Source: a virus
Strand: one strand, 5' to 3'
IMG/VR virus record: IMGVR_UViG_3300036818_000105
Span: 1 to 64,000 of that record
Length of the DNA stretch: 64,000 nucleotides
Below the pieces are notes generated by a model, which was not told where the DNA came from, made no database searches, and saw only the letters and a program-made list of their open reading frames with translations. A program made the translations under genes and the position numbers. Shown here in pieces: positions 38,013 to 46,196 of this stretch; positions within the stretch are counted from its first letter, which is position 1; the number at the start of each line of letters is the position of its first letter.

Positions 38013-38666
38013 GTGAGCGACGTTCAGGACCGCATCGAGCGGACGCGCGCCGTCCGCCGCACCACTGTTCTCGTTGTCGCCCTGAGTGCCGTTGCCCTCG
38101 TCGTGAACCTCACGGAGGGATCGGCCGGGGTAGCGGCGGTGGCGGCGGTTGCGATCACCTTCCTCCTGGTGCTGATGGCCATCCAGACGCGCCAGATCGG
38201 GGCCTTGCGGCGGCGGGAGCGGGAGCTTAACCGCCCGCGCATGACCCCCGGGGACTACCGGCGGCTACGGGAGATGGAGACCGAGCTCGGCTGGGAGCCG
38301 AGCGAGCCGCCCCCCGGGGCTGAACTTCCGCCGGCGGCCGTCCCGGGGCGGATAACCGCCGTGGCGGGGCCGCTGCCGGGGGTGGCTGCCCTGTGCGGCT
38401 CCGGCAGCCTGTCCGCCCCGATGACGGGACCGGGCGGTCGCTGGCGCCCGCTCAGTGAACTGCCCAAGGCCAAGGCGGCCGAGCACTTCGCGCAACTGGC
38501 CAGGGTAGGCCGGGAGTCCTGCATCTCGTACTGTCCGGTCTGCGAGCGGCGAGGCCGGGACCAGGCAACGGCCGAGGGCATCCCGGCCGCGCCGCCGGTC
38601 GAGAAGATGTGCCGGGAGCTTGAGGACCAGCGGCGGCTTGAGGAAGATCGGTGGGAGCAGCAATGA
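38013..38666 (+). CDS. Membrane protein with Cys pair, 217 aa
   Basis: Two N-terminal membrane segments (TTVLVVALSAVALVVNLTEG; VAAVAAVAITFLLVLMAIQT), a basic helix, then a soluble part with SYCPVCERRG near residue 176. GTG start. Unknown. Confidence 0.65.
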   Translation: MSDVQDRIERTRAVRRTTVLVVALSAVALVVNLTEGSAGVAAVAAVAITFLLVLMAIQTRQIGALRRRERELNRPRMTPGDYRRLREMETELGWEPSEPPPGAELPPAAVPGRITAVAGPLPGVAALCGSGSLSAPMTGPGGRWRPLSELPKAKAAEHFAQLARVGRESCISYCPVCERRGRDQATAEGIPAAPPVEKMCRELEDQRRLEEDRWEQQ

Positions 38667-38857
38667 GGATCGGCTGGCATGTTCACCTGCTCGGCCCCCT
38701 CGACCTGGGCGGCACCGTGTGGCGGTCGAAGCCGCGCCGTAAGCGGCGGCAGGTGTACCACGGGACACTGACAGGCTGGCGTTGCCAGCACAACCACAGC
38801 CGGATGGACCTCGCGGTTGAGTGCGCCCGGCGCGAGGCACGGAGGAGGGCGCGGTGA
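38663..38857 (+). CDS. Small HNH-like or zinc protein, 64 aa
   Basis: ATG 38663 with ATGA overlap. GWHVHLLGPLDLGG then basic RSKPRRKRRQVYHGTLTGWR and CQHNHSRMDLAVECARREA. The CxHxH spacing recalls a metal site found in small phage proteins; no nuclease motif. Confidence 0.6.
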   Translation: MRIGWHVHLLGPLDLGGTVWRSKPRRKRRQVYHGTLTGWRCQHNHSRMDLAVECARREARRRAR

Positions 38858-39369
38858 GCGAGTGGTGGTACCCGACCAGGGACCTGCACGCTCTGCTGCG
38901 GGACGCACCCGACGATGCCCTGGTCGCCGGCTGGGACAAGGATTTTACCGACAGCGAGCACATGGCCTACGCGCCGGACCTTGACGGCCTGCGGAAGCTC
39001 GCGGCGGAACTCAACATCTCCTGCCAGGGTGACATCAACCCGGATTACCTGGAAAGCCAGGTGCTCCACGAGCACGAGCACGCCGAGGCGGCGCAGGCGG
39101 CCGGGTTCGCGAAGGTCCGCTACGGGCTGTATGCCCGGCGCGAGCGGGAAGGTTTGCCCGGCGGCGGTTACAGCGTCACAACGCACTGGCAGACGAGGAT
39201 CGAGCACGCTGCCCCGTCGGGGCCGGTGACGAAACTGGCTTACGCGGGGATCCTGATCGCTCCCTGCCGCCTGTCGCCGAGTGACGAGAAGGGGCTGCGG
39301 GTGATGGGCTACCGGGACGCGGAAGACGTACGAGAGCGCCTGAGCAGACTCAAGGGAGCACGGCGATGA
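38854..39369 (+). CDS. Hypothetical protein, 171 aa
   Basis: GTG start. WWYPTRDLHALLRDAPDDAL, a His/Glu helix VLHEHEHAEAAQAAGFAKVR and a folded C-terminus (LAYAGILIAPCRLSPSDEKG). The HEHEHA motif recalls metalloprotease-like helices but no full HExxH site with a third ligand is seen. Unknown. Confidence 0.65.
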   Translation: MSEWWYPTRDLHALLRDAPDDALVAGWDKDFTDSEHMAYAPDLDGLRKLAAELNISCQGDINPDYLESQVLHEHEHAEAAQAAGFAKVRYGLYARREREGLPGGGYSVTTHWQTRIEHAAPSGPVTKLAYAGILIAPCRLSPSDEKGLRVMGYRDAEDVRERLSRLKGARR

Positions 39370-39659
39370 GCGAGAGTAACTACGGGCAGGTCACTGGCCA
39401 TGCGGTGACCGGCGGCGTCACGATCGGTGAAGGCACCGAACTGGGCACGGCGTACCTCGGCGTACCCCCGCACGACATGATGAGCGAGGAAGACTGCCTC
39501 CGGTACGGCGGCCACTGCTTCGAGGGCACCGGCGAGGTGAAGGCATCGATCCCGCCGCAGTACGTGCAGAAGTGCAGGCACTGCGGCAAGGGGCGGGTGG
39601 CCGTACCGCGTGAGCCGTTCGAGTACCGGGACTGGCCGCTGAAGGGAGCGGGGCAGTGA
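39366..39659 (+). CDS. Hypothetical zinc-knuckle protein, 97 aa
   Basis: YVQKCRHCGKGRVAVPREPF near residue 65 plus EDCLRYGGHCFEGTG form a likely four-ligand metal site. Unknown role. Confidence 0.62.
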   Translation: MSESNYGQVTGHAVTGGVTIGEGTELGTAYLGVPPHDMMSEEDCLRYGGHCFEGTGEVKASIPPQYVQKCRHCGKGRVAVPREPFEYRDWPLKGAGQ

Positions 39660-39883
39660 GGGTCCTCATCGAGAAGGACGTCGAGCTGTACCCGGAGACG
39701 GTGCTGCTGTTCGGGGACAGTGAGATCGTGTTCCCGTCGGTGCCGAGGAACTGGGAGAAGAAAGCAGGCACCGAGGTGCCTGATGACGTGGCCGCACGGT
39801 GGAAGACTGCCCGTGACGCGTGGCGGCGCGCGCAGCAGGAGGCAGAGGCATGGCCCGCTCCCGTGAGCGAGGAGGCACCGTGA
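39656..39883 (+). CDS. Hypothetical protein, 75 aa
   Basis: GTG start. MRVLIEKDVELYPETVLLFG; WKTARDAWRRAQQEAEAWPA. Unknown; overlaps on both sides. Confidence 0.62.
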   Translation: MRVLIEKDVELYPETVLLFGDSEIVFPSVPRNWEKKAGTEVPDDVAARWKTARDAWRRAQQEAEAWPAPVSEEAP

Positions 39884-40242
39884 CCGTTCAGCGGTACCGG
39901 CGCAAGCCGGTGCAGGAAGACCGTGAGGACCAGTTCGCGGCCCGGTATGAACCGGGAAGGCCGCTCGACGACCTCGCCGAGGTCGCGCGCATGGCTGACG
40001 GCGACGCCGTGCTCACAGAAGTCAGCTACCGCAGCGGTCTCTTTCGTAACCTCGCGGGACCGTACCTGGTCGTGCTGTACTCGCGCGTTCCCGACGAGCA
40101 CGCGGCCGAGGTGACCGCTCAGCTGGTGAAGCCGGGCGATTACCTCGCCTACAGCTCCGGAAACGAGTTCCTGTACGAGTCAGACGAGGCCGGCTGGCGG
40201 CAGTTCTACGACCTGGTGACCGGAGAGGACGGCGGCCGGTGA
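39880..40242 (+). CDS. Hypothetical protein, 120 aa
   Basis: GTG 39880. The start YRRKPVQEDREDQFAARYEP is typical for small actinophage proteins that carry a GDxxxTEVxY and an aromatic C-terminus. Alpha/beta. Unknown. Confidence 0.65.
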   Translation: MTVQRYRRKPVQEDREDQFAARYEPGRPLDDLAEVARMADGDAVLTEVSYRSGLFRNLAGPYLVVLYSRVPDEHAAEVTAQLVKPGDYLAYSSGNEFLYESDEAGWRQFYDLVTGEDGGR

Positions 40243-40616
40243 AGCCGGTAATGATCCACGCGGACGGCACCGACTGCCTCCATGAGGGGACGGCGCAGGC
40301 GACGGTGGCCGACGAGGGCGGCCCGGTCTGCGCGGGCGGCCAGCCGGTCACCCGCGTCCGCTTCAACGGCCAGGTGCTCACCGTCGAGGAGGCATGCCAG
40401 GCCCTCAAGAACATCGCCGACGTCTTCGCCAAGCAGCTGACCCCGGCGATTACCTCTCTCGCCAGCCTGGCCAGCCAGATCGGCGCGGCCATGGAGCCGG
40501 CGATCCGCGCGCTCGCCGCCGCAGCGCAAGTAGTTGACGAGGAACGGCAGGCGGACGACGACGACGAGGAACCGTGGTCCACCCCGTTCACGATGACGTT
40601 CGGGGAGACGCCGTGA
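40239..40616 (+). CDS. Hypothetical protein, 125 aa
   Basis: GTG start. A short beta part, then helices (VEEACQALKNIADVFAKQLT; ITSLASLASQIGAAMEPAIR) and an acidic stretch EERQADDDDEEPWS. Unknown. Confidence 0.62.
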   Translation: MKPVMIHADGTDCLHEGTAQATVADEGGPVCAGGQPVTRVRFNGQVLTVEEACQALKNIADVFAKQLTPAITSLASLASQIGAAMEPAIRALAAAAQVVDEERQADDDDEEPWSTPFTMTFGETP

Positions 40617-41149
40617 GCGGGGACCTGACTGCCCGCGTAGCCGGGCTGGCCGCCGCGATTGAGGCCGGCCTTGCCGAGGACGAGGCCGCAGCGAAGGCGT
40701 GGGAGCGCGCACCGTGGCCTGAGCCCGGCGAGAGCGCGATGCACTGGCGCCCGGTCGGCAAGCGCTGCGTCCGCTACGACAACGGCCGGGACGAGCCCTT
40801 GCAGGCGATCGACGTGAGCGGCCGGGTGGCCCTGTACGCCGAGGCGATCTGGGTTAAGTGGGACGCCACGGGCGAACGGGCCGTCCACGTCGCCCGCAAC
40901 GACCCCGCTCGCGCTCTCCGGCACGTTAAGGCCACCCGTGACCTCGTTGCCGAGATCCTCGCTGAGCGGCACGACTACAACGTCGGGGACGAGTTCTACT
41001 CCTGCTCGCAGGCGGTTGAGTACGGTACGGACGGCGAGCCGGGATCGGGCTGCTCCGACCAGGAGCGGGCGGGCAAGCCCTGCGACTGCGGACGGGACGA
41101 GAGGGTAGCCCGGATGCTCGGCATCATCGCTACTGAATGGGGAGAGTGA
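40613..41149 (+). CDS. DUF6221-like protein, 178 aa
   Basis: GTG 40613. LAAAIEAGLAEDEAAAKAWE, HVARNDPARALRHVKATRDL and LVAEILAERHDYN, and a last CDCGRDERVARMLGIIATEW: the HIARxDPARxLRExxAxRxx core of DUF6221, a family of actinophage and actinomycete proteins of unknown function. Confidence 0.75.
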   Translation: MSGDLTARVAGLAAAIEAGLAEDEAAAKAWERAPWPEPGESAMHWRPVGKRCVRYDNGRDEPLQAIDVSGRVALYAEAIWVKWDATGERAVHVARNDPARALRHVKATRDLVAEILAERHDYNVGDEFYSCSQAVEYGTDGEPGSGCSDQERAGKPCDCGRDERVARMLGIIATEWGE

Positions 41150-41158
41150 AAGGCGACC

Positions 41159-41659
41159 GTGGACTTCAACGACGACAGCTTTACGAGGCTGGTCGGCGGG
41201 GCGGTAAAGCTCGCCTGCCCGTTCGCGGACGAGGTCACCACCTACTCCGGGACAGGCTTCGTCACCCTTGACAGCGGGCAGGTGTTCCGCTTCGAGGTCA
41301 GGGAGGTGACCCCGGAGGACGCGGCCGGCGAGTCCGCCGCGTGGCCCGAGGATTCCGAAGCGCCCCCGGGTAATTCCGGGCCGGCCTTGGACGACGACCT
41401 CAGGACGCCGTGGCAGGCTGACCGCGACAAGGCCGAGCGAGCCGGCAAGTGGCCGGAGTCGTGGGGGCCGTTCCACCGTCACTTCGCCAGTGACGCGGTC
41501 CACCGGGACGGGGGCCCCGAGTGCGACCAGCCGGGGACGCCGCGCCGGGTCTACCTGTTCGACCCCGATTACCTCCGCGAGCACGAGATAGCGGTTGCCC
41601 GGTACGCCATCGCCCACCCGGAGGAGTTCATGCCTGAAGGAGGCACCGATGCGACGTGA
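41159..41659 (+). CDS. Hypothetical protein, 166 aa (duplicated family)
   Basis: GTG start. Its second half (TPWQADRDKAERAGKWPESW, then FHRHFASDAVHRDGGPECDQ) is nearly identical to the 51260-51550 protein; 120 bp of DNA are the same. The N-terminal half (GGAVKLACPFADEVTTYSG) is not in that copy. Unknown. Confidence 0.65.
   Translation: MDFNDDSFTRLVGGAVKLACPFADEVTTYSGTGFVTLDSGQVFRFEVREVTPEDAAGESAAWPEDSEAPPGNSGPALDDDLRTPWQADRDKAERAGKWPESWGPFHRHFASDAVHRDGGPECDQPGTPRRVYLFDPDYLREHEIAVARYAIAHPEEFMPEGGTDAT
41435..41554 (+). repeat. 120-bp exact inverted duplication, copy 1
   Basis: Identical, base for base by my reading, to the reverse complement of 51362-51481. Flanking sequences are only similar. 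Both copies are coding in the same reading frame of paralogous genes. Confidence 0.8.
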
Positions 41660-41978
41660 TCCCTTCACCTGGCCCCGCGAGGAGTGCCCGGTAGAGTCCG
41701 CTTCCCTGGTGCTGCGCCTGAAGGACGGCCGCAGGGTCGAGTACGCGGTCAGCGAGCCCGACGCGGCCCGCCTGCTGTGCGACTACGCGCCCGGCCGCTA
41801 CCCGGGCGACGACGACATCCTGTACGGGAACCTTCCGATCGTGCCCGACCCGCGCGTTACCGAGCCCCGCCCGCCGCTCCAGTTCACGGTGACGTTCGGG
41901 TTCCGGCTCATGAGGCGGGATGAGTTCCTGCGGGTCGCGGAGACGCCAGCCGAGGAGGCGGCCCGTGATCAGGGTTGA
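41649..41978 (+). CDS. Hypothetical protein, 109 aa
   Basis: ATG 41649, overlapping the previous gene by 11 bases. Beta-rich (ASLVLRLKDGRRVEYAVSEP; PPLQFTVTFGFRLMRRDEFL). Unknown. Confidence 0.62.
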   Translation: MRRDPFTWPREECPVESASLVLRLKDGRRVEYAVSEPDAARLLCDYAPGRYPGDDDILYGNLPIVPDPRVTEPRPPLQFTVTFGFRLMRRDEFLRVAETPAEEAARDQG

Positions 41979-42309
41979 AGTCACGAACGAGCCCGACGTA
42001 ACCCGCATGGTGGCCGCGTTCACGACCCTGCCGGTACTGCTGGACTCCGACTACGAGGTGTTCCTTGCTGGCGGGTTCGGCCCCGGCGGGAATGCGGCGA
42101 TGCTCCGGGCGTGGCGCAGGGACGGCCAGCGAGGCGGCAGCGGCGGGAGCGCGGGCATCATCCACCACGGGCCGGGCGCGCTCGGGGGATTCGACGGCAT
42201 GGGCGGCGGGGGCGGAACTGGCGGCGGCGGCCGGGTAGAGATGCACAACCACGGACTCGCCGGACCCTGCCTGCCGGGATGCCCGAGCTATGCGGCAAGG
42301 GAGTCGTGA
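41965..42309 (+). CDS. Hypothetical Gly-rich protein, 114 aa
   Basis: GTG 41965. A folded start (VIRVEVTNEPDVTRMVAAFT) and a Gly-rich middle, then HNHGLAGPCLPGCPSYA with a Cys pair. Unknown. Confidence 0.58.
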   Translation: MIRVEVTNEPDVTRMVAAFTTLPVLLDSDYEVFLAGGFGPGGNAAMLRAWRRDGQRGGSGGSAGIIHHGPGALGGFDGMGGGGGTGGGGRVEMHNHGLAGPCLPGCPSYAARES

Positions 42310-42644
42310 TGGGCCACCAGGTCATTAAGCAGCCGGACGGCCTGTACGCGATCTTCTCCAGCTTCTCGGATACCTGGATCGTCTACGACGCCCCCCGGCA
42401 GGAAGTCATCGACTACTACGCCGAGAAGGCCGCGAGGGAGGCGCGAGAGAGTACCGCCCGGTTGCTGGACGACGTGGACGAGAACCCCCGCAAGGCGTAC
42501 TGCCAGTTCGCCATGACCTTCGCCGAGGCCAACGCCAAGAGCAAGGCGCACGGCGGCGAGGTACTTGACGGGCCGGTCGACGCGGAGCTGCTGGCCGAGA
42601 TGACGGCCGCGTGGGGCGACGCGGAGGACGATGGCGATGGCTGA
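42309..42644 (+). CDS. Hypothetical protein, 111 aa
   Basis: ATG shares one base with the previous TGA. VIKQPDGLYAIFSSFSDTWI then YYAEKAAREARESTARLLDD, a beta-hairpin plus a long helix. This beta start followed by WIVYD is common in short phage proteins. Unknown. Confidence 0.62.
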   Translation: MGHQVIKQPDGLYAIFSSFSDTWIVYDAPRQEVIDYYAEKAAREARESTARLLDDVDENPRKAYCQFAMTFAEANAKSKAHGGEVLDGPVDAELLAEMTAAWGDAEDDGDG

Positions 42645-42897
42645 GCCGTGGTACTGCGAGGCGTACGGCCCGCGCGCCCCGAAGGCGGAGACGCTCTGCT
42701 TCATCGCGCCCGGCCCGGTCCCCCGCGCCTGCGCCTCACCGGAGACGTGCCGCGAGACGATGGCCGCCGAGCGGCAGCGGGTATGGCGGCGGATCAACGA
42801 GATGGCGGCCAGCGGCGACCCGGACGGGGAGTTCCTCGCCGGAGAGTTCACTGACCCGGCGCAGATCCTGGGCGGCGGTGACGATGGACAGGCGTAA
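42631..42897 (+). CDS. Hypothetical protein, 88 aa
   Basis: ATG 42631 or 42637. Two Cys (RACASPETCRETMAAERQRV) inside a helix-turn region, as in small phage proteins starting WYCEAY. Unknown. Confidence 0.6.
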   Translation: MAMAEPWYCEAYGPRAPKAETLCFIAPGPVPRACASPETCRETMAAERQRVWRRINEMAASGDPDGEFLAGEFTDPAQILGGGDDGQA

Positions 42898-43306
42898 GCC
42901 TGGCTGCCAGGGCGCTAGCTACGGCACCGACTACTCGGCGGCACCGCACGGCGCGCACGAGTTCCTCGCGTCGCGGTACGCGGAGCCGGGCGAGTGCTAC
43001 GGCTGGACTCAGCAGGAAGGGGACGCCAGCACCCTCGCCGACCGGCTCGACCAGGTGGCCCGCGACAACGCACGGCCGCTGAAGATGCCGCCTGGTATCC
43101 GCCTGGAGTGCCACCCGCTGGTGGTTCACGTCCTGCAGCAGCTGTTCGTCCCGTCATACGGCGAGTTCACCGCTAGCCTGAGCACGGGCGAGGACATGAT
43201 GAAGCCGCAGATCCCGGTCGTGGTCACGGCGGGGATGGGGCGCGGGCAGTGGCGGATCACTGCCGATGACGGGCTCATCGCAGAGGGAGCGGTGCGCGAT
43301 GGCTGA
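42884..43306 (+). CDS. Hypothetical protein, 140 aa
   Basis: ATG 42884. CQGASYGTDYSAAPHGAHEF, LADRLDQVARDNARPLKMPP and VVVTAGMGRGQWRITADDGL. Unknown. Confidence 0.6.
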   Translation: MDRRKPGCQGASYGTDYSAAPHGAHEFLASRYAEPGECYGWTQQEGDASTLADRLDQVARDNARPLKMPPGIRLECHPLVVHVLQQLFVPSYGEFTASLSTGEDMMKPQIPVVVTAGMGRGQWRITADDGLIAEGAVRDG

Positions 43307-43535
43307 TTCCCTGGAAGAGACTAAGCGGTACATCGCCGAGTACGAGGCCCGCGAGCGCGCCCTCCGCGACTGGACGGCACGAAGCCAGGACACCCCGCTC
43401 GGCCGCGTCGCAGCCCTCATCCTCGCCGAGGACGACGAGGCCGCGAACCTGTCGGGCGGCCAGGGACCCGAGTACTACTCGGGACTGGCGTTCGCACTCG
43501 GCGCGATCACGGACGAGGTGCTAGGCGATGGCTGA
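43299..43535 (+). CDS. Hypothetical protein, 78 aa
   Basis: ATG 43299 overlaps the previous stop by 8 bases. LEETKRYIAEYEARERALRD, then a helix pair. Unknown. Confidence 0.6.
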   Translation: MADSLEETKRYIAEYEARERALRDWTARSQDTPLGRVAALILAEDDEAANLSGGQGPEYYSGLAFALGAITDEVLGDG

Positions 43536-43935
43536 CGAGGACGACCCGCTAGCGGGCTTCAACCCGGACGAGGCACTCGGCCAGATGCGGGAGCTGGCAG
43601 GCGGCGAGGACAACGCGAACGAGGTAGTCAGGCTGTTCACGCGGGTGAAGGTGCGGGCGAAGGCGGAAGAACTCTGGCAGCGCGCCGAGGCTGACCCGGA
43701 GTTCGCCGCCGAGCTAGGCGAGGAACTCGCGTCCCTCCGTGAGTCCGGGCCGTATATCACCTACCCCGGCGGCATGAGCAAGCCGGAGAAGTGCGAGGTG
43801 TGCGGCACCCTGGTTATCGTCGTTCCTGAGGTGCCCGCCAGCGCCCGCACCGAGCCGGAGCCTGCGCTGTGGGAGTCCGGGCAGTGGCGCAAGCACACCC
43901 CGCGCCGCTGCAAGGCGATGCGGAGGGAGACATGA
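43528..43935 (+). CDS. Hypothetical zinc-ribbon protein, 135 aa
   Basis: Acidic helices (LGQMRELAGGEDNANEVVRL; AEELWQRAEADPEFAAELGE) and EKCEVCGTLVIVVPEVPASA with a later C in RRCKAM. Unknown. Confidence 0.62.
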   Translation: MADEDDPLAGFNPDEALGQMRELAGGEDNANEVVRLFTRVKVRAKAEELWQRAEADPEFAAELGEELASLRESGPYITYPGGMSKPEKCEVCGTLVIVVPEVPASARTEPEPALWESGQWRKHTPRRCKAMRRET

Positions 43936-44369
43936 TGGCCGAGATGACACAGAAGTTCTACCTCCTGGTCTGCCGGGAGTGCGGCAACGGCGACCTCGTG
44001 ATGCCCTTCGGCAGCGCAGAAGAACGCGGCAAGTGGGCCGGGGGGCACACGAGAGGCACCGGGCATGACCGCTGGTTCGTCACCGAGTCGGACCACCGGC
44101 TGTCCGGCCAGGAGGTAGCCGGGATGCTGGCCCGCGCCGGCGAGGCGCTGCGGGAACTCGCCCTGCCGGAGGATCCCCGGCTCGCCGAACTCCGCCACCT
44201 CGCCGCCGACCTGGTTGAGCTGCACGCGGCGGGCGCGCTGGCGGGAGTCCGGGCGGTCGTCGCCGAGCGGCTGCGTCAGGTACGCGGAGAACCCGCTGAG
44301 GGCATCGACGGAAGGGCGTACCAGGCCGCCATGCTGGCCGGGGAGATCGACCGGGAAGGAACCACGTGA
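43932..44369 (+). CDS. Zinc-ribbon plus helical protein, 145 aa
   Basis: ATG 43932. KFYLLVCRECGNGDLVMPFG near the start, HTRGTGHDRWFVTES, then helices (VAGMLARAGEALRELALPED). The VCRECG...H...H spacing fits a zinc ribbon often found in actinophage small proteins. Unknown role. Confidence 0.65.
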   Translation: MMAEMTQKFYLLVCRECGNGDLVMPFGSAEERGKWAGGHTRGTGHDRWFVTESDHRLSGQEVAGMLARAGEALRELALPEDPRLAELRHLAADLVELHAAGALAGVRAVVAERLRQVRGEPAEGIDGRAYQAAMLAGEIDREGTT

Positions 44370-44914
44370 CCGCCTTCGCCCGGTGGAGCATCGCGGCCAC
44401 GCACCGCCTCCACGGCCTCACCGAGGGCCCGTGCACGCCGCACACGGCCCGCTACGACCTCGCCGGGGGCGGAACCGCGATCGTTACCCTGGAACTTCCC
44501 CTCGGCCCTCCTGCGTCGGCCGGGAGGACCGTGATGATGCTGCCCGCGCCTCCCGCCGGAAGCCTCGTCGAGCACGTGGCCCTGTTCGCCGAGGACGGGA
44601 CCGAGTTGATCGAGATCCGGTGCGACCCGCCGGAGGCCGCCGGTGACAGCGGGACGTGGCAGGTTGCCGTCGCGGCCCCGGACCTGGACGAAGGCGCGGT
44701 CGCCGAGGCCCCTGAGGATGTCCGGCTGGTCATCGGCGACCGGGAGTACCCGTGCGACGTGCTGCGCGACCCGGAACAGGACAGCGACGGCTGCGCGGCA
44801 TGGGTCGTGGTGCCCCGCGAGGCGCTCCCGCCTCTCGGAGACGGCGCGTGCGTGCGCGCCGCGGTGCTCCCGGCCAGAACACTGCTGGTCCTCGACCTTG
44901 GGCTGACGACGTGA
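44366..44914 (+). CDS. Hypothetical beta-rich protein, 182 aa
   Basis: GTG start. Repeated beta segments (TAIVTLELPLGPPASAGRTV; ELIEIRCDPPEAAGDSGTWQ; CVRAAVLPARTLLVLDLGLT). Unknown; largest of this small-gene block along with 38013. Confidence 0.62.
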   Translation: MTAFARWSIAATHRLHGLTEGPCTPHTARYDLAGGGTAIVTLELPLGPPASAGRTVMMLPAPPAGSLVEHVALFAEDGTELIEIRCDPPEAAGDSGTWQVAVAAPDLDEGAVAEAPEDVRLVIGDREYPCDVLRDPEQDSDGCAAWVVVPREALPPLGDGACVRAAVLPARTLLVLDLGLTT

Positions 44915-45102
44915 CCGCCTCTGAGCCCGAGTACGACTACCCGCGCACCGGCAGCGGCCCGCTCTGCGCCGCCGAGGAGAGCGGGTACCTGGACAGCACC
45001 GACGTGTTCTGCCCGTTCCTGCCGGGCCCGGACTACAGGTGCACATCGGGATGCCCGACGAACCGGGAACGGGTCTGCATCAACGGACTGGACGGTGAAT
45101 GA
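44911..45102 (+). CDS. Cys-rich small protein, 63 aa
   Basis: GTG 44911. Five Cys (SGPLCAAEESGYLDSTDVFC then YRCTSGCPTNRERVCINGL). Probably metal-bound. Unknown. Confidence 0.58.
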   Translation: MTASEPEYDYPRTGSGPLCAAEESGYLDSTDVFCPFLPGPDYRCTSGCPTNRERVCINGLDGE

Positions 45103-45379
45103 ACGCATGGCCCTTGCAGTGACATCCGACGGCCGCCGGTACGCCGCGCCCGGCTTCAACCATGAGGCGCACGACCGCTGGGTACTGGCGGGGAACTGCC
45201 CTGTCATCAGCGTGGCGAAGTCGTGGTGCGACAAGAAGGCCGGGCATGACGGCCGCCACGGGTCGCCTCTCGTGCTTCCGCCGGGACCTGGCGAGGTACC
45301 AGGGGGCGCGCTGCTGCCGGGCAAGCCTGAACCCGGCATGCGGCCGTCCCCCGTCCGCTACGTCGAATGGGACTGGTGA
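45095..45379 (+). CDS. Hypothetical protein, 94 aa
   Basis: GTG start. GNCPVISVAKSWCDKKAGHD with H-rich end (GRHGS), then a Pro/Gly tail and RYVEWDW. Unknown. Confidence 0.58.
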   Translation: MNERMALAVTSDGRRYAAPGFNHEAHDRWVLAGNCPVISVAKSWCDKKAGHDGRHGSPLVLPPGPGEVPGGALLPGKPEPGMRPSPVRYVEWDW

Positions 45380-45864
45380 TGGCGCACGAGATCGTGATCC
45401 GCCTTGGCCGCCCGTTCGGCGTGCAGACGGACCACGGCGCGTTCCTCGCTGGCGTCCGCGAGATAACGATCCCGTTCGCCGACCGGGAGTCCGCTGAGGC
45501 CGCCCAGCGCGAGGTCGGGGTGTTCGTCCGGGAGGTGCACGACGCTGGCGGGGAGGACTACCTGCCTGTAGTAGCGGGCGAGGTGGTGCCGGAAGATTTC
45601 GAGCGGGTGCTCAGGGAGCAGGCGGGGCAGATGCGCGCCTCGATCCTCGCACCCAAGCCCGACCTCGGCGACGTGCGCGGCGACCTGGCCCGCGACATGC
45701 GCGACCTGCGGGAGCTGGACGAGATCAACGCGATCATCCCGCTTCCCGCCCGCTGCCCCGCCTGCGGGATACGCGACGACGTGCCGATGGACAGTTCCCC
45801 GCTGCCGGAGACTGACGACGAGGCCCGCAGTTACTGCACTACCTGCGGAAGGCGGGTGGACTGA
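45379..45864 (+). CDS. Hypothetical zinc-ribbon protein, 161 aa
   Basis: ATG 45379 shares one base with the TGA before it. EIVIRLGRPFGVQTDHGAFL, helices, and RCPACGIRDDVPM with YCTTCGRRVD at the end, a four-Cys ribbon. Last gene of the plus-strand small-gene block. Unknown. Confidence 0.65.
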   Translation: MAHEIVIRLGRPFGVQTDHGAFLAGVREITIPFADRESAEAAQREVGVFVREVHDAGGEDYLPVVAGEVVPEDFERVLREQAGQMRASILAPKPDLGDVRGDLARDMRDLRELDEINAIIPLPARCPACGIRDDVPMDSSPLPETDDEARSYCTTCGRRVD

Positions 45865-45867
45865 CGG

Positions 45868-46182
45868 CTACGAGCCGCCCATCTTCGGTCCGCAGGCGAT
45901 GCCCGCATTGGCCCACATGACCGCGGCGCGGACGTGCCTGAGCGCCTCGTCCCGCTCTACGCCCTCGGGCACCTCGTCAACGATCAGCTCGGCTAGCTCC
46001 CGTCCGCCCTTGCGGATCTCCTGGTAGACCGCCACCTCGCCCGGCCCTGACGGCGGGTGGTGCGTGAACCAGTTCTCTAGCTGCTGGCCCTGCTCTGACA
46101 TCGCGCCTCGCCCTCCTGGCCTGATTACCCACTTGCGGTCAATTCTGAAGGCGGTGATCGGCCCGTACCGGACCTCAGCCAT
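45868..46182 (-). CDS. Acb2/Tad1-hairpin-like anti-CBASS protein
   Basis: 104 residues; ATG 46182 follows GAGGGAGGCGGG, so the GTG at 46200 is not needed. The C-terminal 77 residues match the Acb2/Tad1 hairpin domain: NWFTHHPPSGPGEVAVYQEI, RKGGRELAELIVDEVPEG, and DEALRHVRAAVMWANAGIAC, with the family marks HHPP, Y-x2-IR, and EAVMWANAAIA. Acb2 of phage PaMx33 binds cyclic di- and trinucleotides and so blocks CBASS signalling; Tad1 does this for Thoeris. An extra 27 residues lie in front (VRYGPITAFRIDRKWVIRPG). It is the only minus-strand gene between two plus blocks and next to the motif at 46197. Ligand specificity cannot be told. Confidence 0.8.
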   Translation of the reverse strand: MAEVRYGPITAFRIDRKWVIRPGGRGAMSEQGQQLENWFTHHPPSGPGEVAVYQEIRKGGRELAELIVDEVPEGVERDEALRHVRAAVMWANAGIACGPKMGGS

Positions 46183-46196
46183 CCCGCCTCCCTCGT

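Noticed and set aside
38854-39369. Metalloprotease call from HEHEHA
   Set aside because: No HExxH with a downstream ligand and no matching fold seen.
40022-41668. 548-aa minus-strand ORF
   Set aside because: Shadow of the plus-strand small-gene chain, which has proper start/stop overlaps and the DUF6221-like product.
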